From Roseibacillus sp. (GTDB lineage: Bacteria; Verrucomicrobiota; Verrucomicrobiia; Verrucomicrobiales; Akkermansiaceae): 12,683 nt of DNA. The first letter of the stretch is position 1; the number at the start of each line of letters is the position of its first letter. Made by a program: the position numbers and the translations under genes. Positions 1 through 6,601 of this stretch are shown here, piece after piece. The notes below the pieces were generated by a model. It made no database searches. It saw only the letters and a list, made by a program, of their open reading frames with translations, and was not told where the DNA came from. The stretch covers positions 2,406-15,088 of the forward strand of contig PBTP01000035.1 in NCBI GenBank assembly GCA_002729275.1, read 5' to 3'.

Positions 1-398
1 TGCAGCGGATCGTGTATGACGGGAAGACTGTTGCAGCTTCCATCCATCATGCAAAAGCCGCCAAGAATGGATTCCTTCTCAGCCTCACTCAGCCCGTAGG
101 TCAAGCAGTCAGCGAGGAGCAGCTGGCAGGCAAACTTAAGGTTCGTTCCTGGTTTTATACCAATACGGGGCGGTATGGATCACCACGGCATGAGGAGCGA
201 GACGATGCCATTGAGCGTGTGCATATCAACGATGACCGAAAGAGTGTTCTGGTCGTGATGAAAGATTTCGGATCAGGAGACAAAAAGTGGTTGGACCGGC
301 TCTATCATATCGAAATGCCGGACACCAAGGATGTCTTTGGAACAGCGCCGGTGACAAGCTCGGTGCGGGCTTACTTCACCCTGCGGATCATTCCCTGA
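1..398 (+). CDS. C-terminal fragment of a large PVC-type secreted protein (5' end outside window)
   Basis: Open reading frame entering from the left edge; the first complete codon is at base 3 and the stop TGA is at 396-398. About 132 residues are visible. The fragment starts with a beta-strand-rich stretch (RIVYDGKTV, then GFLLSLTQPV), continues through a YGSPRHEERDD segment and ends in a YFTLRIIP tail. From memory, this succession (y-d/t-G-K, G-f-x-l-x-f-t-x-P-v, Y-G-S-P, closing Y-[FY]-T-L-x-x-I-P) matches the C-terminal Ig-like domain of very large Verrucomicrobia/Planctomycetes proteins that carry sugar-dehydrogenase propeller, ThuA or cytochrome c domains further upstream. None of those catalytic domains, and no CxxCH motif, lies in the visible part, so the function cannot be stated. 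The GTG at base 12 is in frame but is almost certainly internal. It converges with the minus-strand operon, and a strong terminator follows 45 bases after the stop. Confidence 0.6.
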   Translation, partial: QRIVYDGKTVAASIHHAKAAKNGFLLSLTQPVGQAVSEEQLAGKLKVRSWFYTNTGRYGSPRHEERDDAIERVHINDDRKSVLVVMKDFGSGDKKWLDRLYHIEMPDTKDVFGTAPVTSSVRAYFTLRIIP

Positions 399-442
399 TC
401 CTTTACAGTTACAGATCTTGAGCTTTCCTCGAGAAGCTGTCA

Positions 443-469
443 CCGCCCTCTCTGATGAGGGCGGTTTTT
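443..469 (+). terminator. Intrinsic terminator of the plus-strand gene
   Basis: A perfect 8-bp stem CCGCCCTC (443-450) / GAGGGCGG (457-464) with a 6-base loop is followed directly by five T (465-469). This is a textbook Rho-independent terminator for the plus-strand gene ending at 398. On the minus strand the A-tract precedes the stem and no T-run follows it, so it should stop the convergent minus-strand operon (ending at 492) only weakly, by its hairpin alone. Confidence 0.92.
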
Positions 470-491
470 GTGTACAGGAAAGGTGAGCCCG

Positions 492-1415
492 TTATTTTAA
501 GGGGAGGCGGTAGGCAGTGGCGGAATTTCTCCAGTAGTAATCCTCACGAGCCTCTACTCCCTTGCCGGAGATCCAGCTGTCTACGAGCTTCAAAAAGCTT
601 GCGTAGCTTCCGCTATGCTTTGTGCATGGCCAGTTGGAGCCGTAGACGAGTCGCTTAGACCCGAAGTGAGTCCAGAGAGTGTCAAGAACTGCCCCGTAAT
701 GGCTCGGCTCCTTGATCGCAGGTTGCGTTGCACACCGCTGGTACAGTCCGGAAATCTTGCAGTAGACATTCTTATTAGAGGCAAGGCTCTCGACTGCGGT
801 GACCCATTCCCGGGAGGGAGGCTTGCCGTCGAAATCATATCCAAGACAGTGGTCAATTACGATGGTCAGGTCGGGAATGGTTCTTGCCAGCCTGTCCGCG
901 ACCTTGATGCCGGGAATTCCCCCGCCATTGGTCAGGTAGTCCATGGTGAGGCGATACTGTGACAGCATGTTAAGATTCGAGAGGACCAGATCGTGGGTAA
1001 AATCGATGGGCTTGGAGCCCCGGGCTCTTACGCCCACGAAGCGCCGGTCTCTTTTCAGGCTGGCGATATGCTGGGAAAAATCCTCCCGGTAGACATCCAC
1101 ATTTCCGACGAGACCAATATAGAATGGGTCATCCTTGACCAGGTCGAGCACCCACCTGTTGTCTTCGAGGCGGTCGCTTGCCTCGACAACGACTACTCCT
1201 GTCACTCCCGCGGCCTTTGCCAATTTACTGTATTCCGTCGGAAGATGGGGTTTGTAGAGGACCTTATCCTTTTCCGGGGGCCAGCCGACCTTCTGCTCGC
1301 GGGTTGTGTCGTAGAGGTGGATATGGGTATCGATGAGGTGCTTGACGGGTTTAATTTCGGCTCCGGCTATCTGGGATCCGATCAGGGTGAGGAAGAGGGC
1401 CTTACTAGTATTCAT
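492..1415 (-). CDS. Exported amidohydrolase-2 family hydrolase (lactonase-like)
   Basis: 307 residues, a usual length for the amidohydrolase-2 (PF04909/COG3618) TIM-barrel hydrolases, which include L-fuconolactonase, L-rhamnono-lactonase and LigI-type enzymes. Visible family motifs are IDTHIHLYD at the first strand (His31-x-His33), VIDHC with His189, CKISGLY (219-225), YGSNWP (258-263) and a C-terminal YYWRNSATAYRL segment like the family's 'fW-NA-fYrL' ending. Residues 1-20 (MNTSKALFLTLIGSQIAGAE) look like a Sec signal peptide, so the enzyme probably acts outside the cytoplasm. The Asp often seen in GSDWP is Asn261 here, a variant also found in this superfamily. The ATG at 1415 is preceded by a pyrimidine-rich stretch, not a Shine-Dalgarno sequence. 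It is the last gene of the four-gene group, 51 bases after the esterase gene. The substrate is unknown; a sugar lactone is a reasonable guess from the family only. Confidence 0.85.
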   Translation of the reverse strand: MNTSKALFLTLIGSQIAGAEIKPVKHLIDTHIHLYDTTREQKVGWPPEKDKVLYKPHLPTEYSKLAKAAGVTGVVVVEASDRLEDNRWVLDLVKDDPFYIGLVGNVDVYREDFSQHIASLKRDRRFVGVRARGSKPIDFTHDLVLSNLNMLSQYRLTMDYLTNGGGIPGIKVADRLARTIPDLTIVIDHCLGYDFDGKPPSREWVTAVESLASNKNVYCKISGLYQRCATQPAIKEPSHYGAVLDTLWTHFGSKRLVYGSNWPCTKHSGSYASFLKLVDSWISGKGVEAREDYYWRNSATAYRLPLK

Positions 1416-1466
1416 GCCAAAAGGAGGGAAAGGTCTACTGATCTGAGTGTGGGACAGGTGACGCCT

Positions 1467-2819
1467 TTATTCTCCAGTGCCGCCTGTCCAATTTTCAGTC
1501 TGGAATGGGGAAGCGGGAAGTCCTTCTCCATTGACCAGATTGGGGTTTGCGACCTTGTGCCAGCCGAACCGGACCTGGGTAGGCTGTTTGATATTCTCAG
1601 CAGTGACGTGAACCTGATCCCCAACAATTTTTGCGTCCGCGTCCATGAATTGACCGTCTGCACCCGCAATTTGAAATTCTGAGAGGCTCTTCCCATCTCT
1701 TGCCTTAAGGCCGTCTGCGTGAGCAAAGGCGAGGCGGATTGCACTCTTCTCAATCTTCATGGCCTTGAAAAGGGGACCGGAGTAGATCACTCCCTCGCTC
1801 TTGTAGTGCTTTGCAAGAGCCCAGCGGGCCAGCCGGCCACCTACTTCATGTTTGTTTCGGGGATGGATATCCCCGATGTTGTGAACGATATCCGTCGTCA
1901 CTGCCATTCCCGTATGAGGAATCTTGAGAGTGGCGCACTGGGCTTCCCAAAGGGCAGGAAGTTGTCCTGAAGCGTAGGAGCCTCCACTCCATGGAGCAAT
2001 CTGGACGAAGTAGAAAGGCATACTCTTATTGTTAAACACTCGACGCCACCCCTCGATAAGGTCCCTCATCTTTCCGGTATAGGCTAAACCGTTCTTCTGG
2101 ATGCAATTGGTCTCGCCCTGATACCAGATCGTGCCGGTTACCGAAAAATCCACAATTGGAGCAATCATACCGTTATACATTTTTCCTGAGCCAGCAGCTG
2201 TAACCGTCCACGGCTCAATGGGAGAGCCACCCCACGAGCTATTGATCAGCCCGACGGGAACACTCTGGTCCGCATGGATCGCTTTACCAAAATGGTAGAG
2301 GACCGCGGAAAACCCGGGTATGTTAGCCGACGTGCATTGCTTCCAGGCCGCATTGACATCGGCCTGCGGCGTATCGAATTGTTTTTTCGGAATGTGAAAG
2401 AGACGAATTCTCGGGTGGTTGGCTGCCTTGACGAACTCGTCCCGGCCTTCGCTCTGATTCAGGTTCCACTCCATGTTGGACTGCCCGGATCCAACCCACA
2501 CGTCACCAATAAGGATGTTTTCCAGAATGATGGTGTTTTTCCCCTTGATAGTCATCTTGTGGGACTTGCCTCCATCAGCCTTCAATGCTGGCAGGTCAAT
2601 GTGCCACTTGCCATTCTCGTCAGCGGTTGTAGCAAAGCTGCGCGGCCCGAACTTGAGGGAAACCTTTTCTCCGGAGTCGGCAGTTCCCCAGACCTTGAGG
2701 GGAGTGTCCCTCTGGAGCACCATATGACTCCCAAAAATACCGGGAAGAGAGACGTCAGCGAGTGCTGCGAGGGGCAGGATGCCGAGAAGAAAGGCGAGAA
2801 GGGCGAACGTATGTTTCAT
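1467..2819 (-). CDS. Sialate O-acetylesterase family protein (SGNH esterase)
   Basis: 450 residues from the ATG at 2819. The frame stays open further upstream, but that part overlaps the preceding gene, has no family similarity, and the signal peptide begins at 2819. Residues 1-21 (MKHTFALLAFLLGILPLAALA) form a Sec signal. The mature start has the typical FGSHMVLQRDTPLKVWG segment (29-45) of the N-terminal beta domain. The SGNH core follows with GQSNMEW (catalytic Ser114), NSSWGGSPIEPW (193-204), WYQGETN (232-238) and DIHPRNKHEVGGRLA (317-331), which supplies the Asp317/His319 pair. All family catalytic positions are therefore present. These enzymes remove O-acetyl groups from sialic acids or, in environmental bacteria, from other acetylated sugars and polysaccharides; the exact sugar cannot be read from sequence. 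It lies 52 bases after the phosphatase gene and has the clearest ribosome-binding site in the window. Confidence 0.93.
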   Translation of the reverse strand: MKHTFALLAFLLGILPLAALADVSLPGIFGSHMVLQRDTPLKVWGTADSGEKVSLKFGPRSFATTADENGKWHIDLPALKADGGKSHKMTIKGKNTIILENILIGDVWVGSGQSNMEWNLNQSEGRDEFVKAANHPRIRLFHIPKKQFDTPQADVNAAWKQCTSANIPGFSAVLYHFGKAIHADQSVPVGLINSSWGGSPIEPWTVTAAGSGKMYNGMIAPIVDFSVTGTIWYQGETNCIQKNGLAYTGKMRDLIEGWRRVFNNKSMPFYFVQIAPWSGGSYASGQLPALWEAQCATLKIPHTGMAVTTDIVHNIGDIHPRNKHEVGGRLARWALAKHYKSEGVIYSGPLFKAMKIEKSAIRLAFAHADGLKARDGKSLSEFQIAGADGQFMDADAKIVGDQVHVTAENIKQPTQVRFGWHKVANPNLVNGEGLPASPFQTENWTGGTGE

Positions 2820-2828
2820 GGTGGCCTG

Positions 2829-2835
2829 CCTTCCT
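2829..2835 (-). promoter_or_regulatory. Ribosome-binding site of the SGNH esterase gene
   Basis: On the minus strand AGGAAGG lies 9 bases before the ATG at 2819. It is the only clearly purine-rich Shine-Dalgarno-like stretch before any start in the window, and it supports 2819 over the longer upstream reading. Confidence 0.55.
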
Positions 2836-2871
2836 AAAGAGAAAGAAGACCGGGCGCCAGCGTAAAGGCCC

Positions 2872-4098
2872 CTAGGGGTGGCTGAGCTCCGAGAGCTTCC
2901 ATGTCTGATCGACCGGGACTTTCCGATTGCCCATGATGACGCGTACGCGGATGGAGGGATCCGCCACGGTCGAGTCAAAGTCAATGGATGCGAAGCTGAG
3001 ATTTTTACTGTTAGCCACTCCGGAAGAGATGATTTCTACAAGTGGGTATCCCACGCGCGTTGATTCATGATGTTGCCATACAACGGAATTATGAATATCT
3101 CCCGACATGTAGACGACCCCATTAATTTTGTGTTCCCGAATGGCATCAAAAAGTCGATGGCGGGCAAAGGTGTAGATTTTCCAGCCATCGCTCTTGCTGT
3201 GATTCAGGGTGCTTCCAGAGGCGATGACCTTGAACTTCGCTCGTGAATTCCTGAGGCCATTCAGAAGCCATTGGAACTGCTCATCTCCGAGCATGCGCTT
3301 ATTCTTATCGTCTGGGGCATCATCCGGACTGCGGTGGTAACGCCCATCGACTACAAAGAACTCAACTTCTCCCCACATGAACCGGAAAAAGGCCCCTGGA
3401 GTCTGGGCAGTCCCAGCAGCCGGATTGACCCAGAACTGCTTCCAGCCTGCCAACGACCCTTCTTTTCCAGGGGCGGTTCCATCCGAATTATTCGGGCCAT
3501 AGTCGTGATCGTCCCACATCGCGTAAGTGGGGATGTTGCGTATGACGGCTGCGAATTCCGGGATCCTGCGGTAGTGCAGGTGATGTGCCCACTGAATCGA
3601 GGGGTCCGTAGTATCTGAATACTGGGTGTCACCCACGGTGAGGTGGAGATCGGGCTTCTGCTCGCGGATAATATCCCATGAGCCCTGCGGTTGACCGACC
3701 TTCATACAGGAGGTGAGGACCATGCGGAATTTGTGGGGGGTGCCGGCTTGAGGAGGAGTTCGGAAGGAGCCAGTTAGTTGCCCGGATGTTGTGCCATCGA
3801 CCTTTACTCCATAGTAAAACAAGGTATCCGGACTGAGCTTTTGCAGACTTGCGACTTGGAGGGCTCCGCCGAAATTCCCGGCAGGATTTTTGATCAGGTT
3901 GAAAGGACGAGGCTTCTCAAAAAGGCGTTTTTTATCAGAGGAGACGAAGGCTTCGCATCTGGCGCCGTTGGGAGAAAAGAACCATATCTGGGCAGAGTCT
4001 GGCATCACGTTGCCGATCAGGGGGCCTGCAGTTTTGCCGGGAGCAGCCGGGAGGAGTGGGCACAGGAAGAAGAGGAGGAGCCAGAGAGAGGTTTTCAT
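2872..4098 (-). CDS. Alkaline phosphatase D (PhoD) family metallophosphoesterase
   Basis: 408 residues. PhoD-family enzymes hydrolyse phosphate mono- and diesters outside the cytoplasm with a Ca/Fe centre. Residues 1-19 (MKTSLWLLLFFLCPLLPAA) are a Sec-type signal without the twin-arginine motif known from Bacillus PhoD. An N-terminal beta domain (about 25-115) ends at GSFRTPP. The catalytic domain then shows TSC (Cys131), VGDTQY (Asp157, Tyr160, the D-x-x-Y metal ligands), MWDDHDYGPNNSDG (194-207), VDGRYHRSP (250-258), LGDEQFQWL (270-278) and GDIHNS (333-338). The Cys / Asp-x-x-Tyr set corresponds to the iron and calcium ligands of the Bacillus enzyme, so the active site looks intact. The gene starts 12 bases after the NamZ-fusion stop, which implies co-transcription and perhaps coupled translation. 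No Shine-Dalgarno sequence is seen before the ATG. The natural substrate (phosphodiester, sugar phosphate or wall polymer) is open. Confidence 0.93.
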   Translation of the reverse strand: MKTSLWLLLFFLCPLLPAAPGKTAGPLIGNVMPDSAQIWFFSPNGARCEAFVSSDKKRLFEKPRPFNLIKNPAGNFGGALQVASLQKLSPDTLFYYGVKVDGTTSGQLTGSFRTPPQAGTPHKFRMVLTSCMKVGQPQGSWDIIREQKPDLHLTVGDTQYSDTTDPSIQWAHHLHYRRIPEFAAVIRNIPTYAMWDDHDYGPNNSDGTAPGKEGSLAGWKQFWVNPAAGTAQTPGAFFRFMWGEVEFFVVDGRYHRSPDDAPDDKNKRMLGDEQFQWLLNGLRNSRAKFKVIASGSTLNHSKSDGWKIYTFARHRLFDAIREHKINGVVYMSGDIHNSVVWQHHESTRVGYPLVEIISSGVANSKNLSFASIDFDSTVADPSIRVRVIMGNRKVPVDQTWKLSELSHP

Positions 4099-4110
4099 GG
4101 ACAGGGTTTA

Positions 4111-6489
4111 TTAATATAGCAGAAAGTTTCTGCATCGTTCTCTGAAGCAGTCCAAGTCTTTTTCCCACTCCATGACGATGGACGCATGAGGGTGCTGGTT
4201 CAGAATCGCTCGTTCGGTAGAGGGGTGGCAGAGAAGGGTGTTAAGCTTCCCGGTTTCCCAATGATCAGGGTAGAGTTTTCGTAGGGCCTGGCCCAGGGCC
4301 AGGCCGAGCCGGGGGGACTCGCAAAGGGATGGATCCTTCAGGAGAATTCGCACGCCGCCACACTCCTCACCTTCAAAAACACTGGACTCCGGAGTGAACC
4401 GGATGGGTACGAATTCTAGCCCGGGGAGCTTTCTGGAGGTGAGGTGTAGGGCGAGGTCATCGGCTACGATATATGGCGCGCCAACAATTTCAAAAGGAAG
4501 GCTGGTTCCTCTTCCCACGGAAAGATTGGTGAACTCCAGAAGACCAATGCCGGGATAGAGGGTAGCAGCGGCGAGGTTGGGCATGTTTGGGGAAGGCTTA
4601 ACCCATGGAAGACCGGTTTCATCAAAACGCATGGAACGTTTCCAGTGGCGAAGGGGGACCACTAAGAGGTCGAGCTCCGGGTAGAGTTCACTTTGGTAGA
4701 GTTTGGCGAGCTCTCCAGCGGTCATACCGTGTTGCACCGGGATATCGTGGAAGGCGACGAATTTCTGTTCGCCATCGCGGAGTGGTCCGGCCACTTTTAT
4801 CCCGCCCAGCGGATTGACCCGGTCAAGGACAATGAACCGGATTCCTGCTTCCTTTGCCGCTTCCATGGCGAGGCCCATGGTAGAGAGGTAGGTGTAGAAG
4901 CGGCACCCGATATCCTGCATGTCAAATACGAGAGCATCGATCTCTTTCAGGTGTTCTGGACTTGGTTTGCGGCGATCCTTACCCGCATAGAGGCTATGGA
5001 CTGGGAGCCCGGTTCTATCGTCGAACCCATCCTCAACTTTTCCATCTCGGGTGCCACGGATTCCGTGTTCTGGTCCGAAAAGAGAGACTAGTTTCACCGA
5101 GGGAGCTCCATGGAGGAGGTCGATAGTGCTCCTACGATCCCGATTCAGCCCTGTCGGGTTGGTGATCAGACCGACCCTGAGACCATTCAGAGGGGCAAAA
5201 TCGCTTGCTATCAGGACATCAATTCCGCTGAGAACATTGCCAACGGGATATTGGATTTTCTCCCGGAGGGCGCTCTTCTCCTGCTCGGTCACTTGGGGTA
5301 GGGCGTTCGAGACCGTGGTAAAGTCGAAGCCAGTGGCCTCGGCAGCAAGGGTTCCGACCTGAGAGCGTAGTTTGCGGACATCTCCCCCCGAGGGATGATT
5401 TCGGTTGCTCAGGAAGATGACCGTGGTCTGGCTGAAGGGATCCAGCCAGAGAGAGGTGCCGGTCCACCCAGAGTGGCCAAAGGAACCGAGCGGAAAGATT
5501 TTACCTCGTGGCCCCGCGTAAGGAGAATCAATGTCGAATCCTAGCCCTCGGCGGACAGCAACTCTCTCGGGAGTCTGCACAGAAGACATGAGTTTGACCG
5601 TTTCGGGTTGCAGGATACGCGTTTCCTGCAGTTTTCCACCCTGAAGGATCATGCGGGCAAAACGCGAGAGATCATGGGCGCTTGTGAATAGGCCGGCATG
5701 ACCTGCTTCACCCGCCATGGCTCCTGCGGTAGGGTCGTGGACCACTCCCCTGAGTATGCTTCCGTCAGCCATCAAGGTTGTTGGTGCAATCCGGGGCAGA
5801 TGTGTTTCCGCAGGCAGGAAGAAGGTGTCATTCATTTTCAGAGGGCCGAAAATTGTTTCCTGTGCGAACACTGAAAGAGGTTTTCCTGAAATTCTGCGAA
5901 CAACCTCTCCCAGCAGGATGAAATTGATATCGCTATAACGGTGGTCGTAACCGGCATGACCGACAGAAGGTTCGCTGCAGGCAAGGGCAATCCCGGTAGC
6001 CCTGCCGCTCCAGTCATAACCCTTGCGAATTCCGGGGAGAAGACCACTGGTATGTGTGAGAAGGTGACGGATGGTAATCCTGGCCTTGTTTGGGTCGCCG
6101 GTAAGTTCGGGAAGAAATTTGGAGGCCTTGTCCTCAAGCTTGATCTTCGAATTCTCGATCAGTTTCAGGATGCATGGTGTGGTAGCGACTACCTTGGTGA
6201 GAGATGCTGCATCGAAAATGGTATTGATCGACATATCCTCATCCAGAGGAACCAATGCACGTTTGCCGTAGGCTTTCCGGTAAACCTCACCATTTCCTTG
6301 CAGCCATAAAACACCGCCGGGCAGCTTCTTTTGCCGGATCGCCTCTAATATGACGGTGTCAATTCGCTTCAGGGACTCGGGGCGAAACGCGGCAGTGGTT
6401 GTGCCGGGTATCTCAGCTTGGCCCTGCAGGGTAAGGAGAAGAGAGAAGAGCAGACTGGGAATTCGCATGGGCTTCGACATGACGAACAT
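4111..6489 (-). CDS. Beta-lactamase-like serine hydrolase fused to NamZ-type exo-beta-N-acetylmuramidase (DUF1343)
   Basis: 792 residues with two complete enzymes in one chain. Residues 1-25 are a signal peptide (core RIPSLLFSLLLTLQGQA); ATGs at 6480 and 6468 are also in frame, and a start at 6468 would leave a compact signal. Domain 1 (about 40-390) is a class C beta-lactamase/PBP-type hydrolase: ASLTK (Ser96, Lys99), LLTHTSGL (144-151), YSD (185-187) and HSGWTGTS (339-346) in the KTG position. Domain 2 (about 415-792) is DUF1343/NamZ (GH171): GLRVGLITNPTG (436-447), LFGPEHG (470-476, conserved Glu474), FDMQDIGCRFYTY (522-534), LDRVNPLGG (555-563), HGMTAGE (587-593), and YPGIGLLEFTNLSVGRG (645-661). 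NamZ releases terminal MurNAc from peptidoglycan fragments; the first domain may cut peptide or ester substituents. Such fusions occur in other bacteria. It heads the four-gene group. No Shine-Dalgarno sequence is visible; TAAAAT (minus strand, 6522-6517) is a weak candidate -10 box. Confidence 0.93.
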   Translation of the reverse strand: MFVMSKPMRIPSLLFSLLLTLQGQAEIPGTTTAAFRPESLKRIDTVILEAIRQKKLPGGVLWLQGNGEVYRKAYGKRALVPLDEDMSINTIFDAASLTKVVATTPCILKLIENSKIKLEDKASKFLPELTGDPNKARITIRHLLTHTSGLLPGIRKGYDWSGRATGIALACSEPSVGHAGYDHRYSDINFILLGEVVRRISGKPLSVFAQETIFGPLKMNDTFFLPAETHLPRIAPTTLMADGSILRGVVHDPTAGAMAGEAGHAGLFTSAHDLSRFARMILQGGKLQETRILQPETVKLMSSVQTPERVAVRRGLGFDIDSPYAGPRGKIFPLGSFGHSGWTGTSLWLDPFSQTTVIFLSNRNHPSGGDVRKLRSQVGTLAAEATGFDFTTVSNALPQVTEQEKSALREKIQYPVGNVLSGIDVLIASDFAPLNGLRVGLITNPTGLNRDRRSTIDLLHGAPSVKLVSLFGPEHGIRGTRDGKVEDGFDDRTGLPVHSLYAGKDRRKPSPEHLKEIDALVFDMQDIGCRFYTYLSTMGLAMEAAKEAGIRFIVLDRVNPLGGIKVAGPLRDGEQKFVAFHDIPVQHGMTAGELAKLYQSELYPELDLLVVPLRHWKRSMRFDETGLPWVKPSPNMPNLAAATLYPGIGLLEFTNLSVGRGTSLPFEIVGAPYIVADDLALHLTSRKLPGLEFVPIRFTPESSVFEGEECGGVRILLKDPSLCESPRLGLALGQALRKLYPDHWETGKLNTLLCHPSTERAILNQHPHASIVMEWEKDLDCFRERCRNFLLY

Positions 6490-6529
6490 GAGGGTATCCG
6501 GACAAAGTCTACCCGGATTTTACCCCGAT

Positions 6530-6546
6530 GTCTGCCGTTAAGACCG
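6530..6546 (+). repeat. Copy 1 of a short imperfect-palindrome element (GTCTG-n-TTAAGACCG)
   Basis: The plus strand reads GTCTGCCGTTAAGACCG, with arms GTCT (6530-6533) and AGAC (6541-6544). The same element without the inner CCG is on the minus strand at 8027-8014. The two copies lie on either side of the peroxidase gene, in its downstream and upstream intergenic regions. It may be an operator or a minor repeat; the function is unknown. Confidence 0.3.
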
Positions 6547-6548
6547 CT

Positions 6549-6580
6549 ACGGCGACCTCTACATATTGAGAGGCCGCCGT
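6549..6580 (-). terminator. Hairpin downstream of the di-heme peroxidase gene (probable terminator or mRNA 3' end)
   Basis: Arms 6549-6560 and 6569-6580 form a 12-bp stem with an 8-base loop, 21 bases after the peroxidase stop codon. On the plus strand one pair is an A-C mismatch. As minus-strand RNA the same pair becomes G-U, so the stem is uninterrupted only in the peroxidase transcript. There is no proper T-run after it (the following bases are AGCGGTCTTAACGG), so it may act with Rho or as a 3' stabiliser rather than as a classic intrinsic terminator. It separates the peroxidase gene from the NamZ-fusion operon. Confidence 0.5.
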
Positions 6581-6601
6581 GCGTGGATTCTCCGTTGGAT
6601 A

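Noticed and set aside
1420..1427. AAGGAGGG on the plus strand as a ribosome-binding site
   Set aside because: No credible plus-strand gene begins downstream of it; on the coding strand it is pyrimidine-rich.
993..1682. 229-codon open frame on the plus strand
   Set aside because: It lies antisense to the amidohydrolase and esterase genes, has no recognisable domain, and spans the gap between two well-supported genes. It is a shadow frame.
2820..2984. Upstream extension of the SGNH esterase frame to 2984
   Set aside because: It overlaps the PhoD gene end by 113 bases, and the signal peptide and ribosome-binding site mark 2819 as the start.
2872..4098. Lipoprotein reading of the PhoD-family signal peptide (Cys13)
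   Set aside because: The residues before the Cys (FFL) do not fit a lipobox, and a normal Sec cleavage after LLPAA is more likely.
6517..6522. TAAAAT (minus strand) as a promoter -10 box for the NamZ operon
   Set aside because: No -35 element is found at 16-18 bases, so it is mentioned only as a possibility and not called as a promoter.
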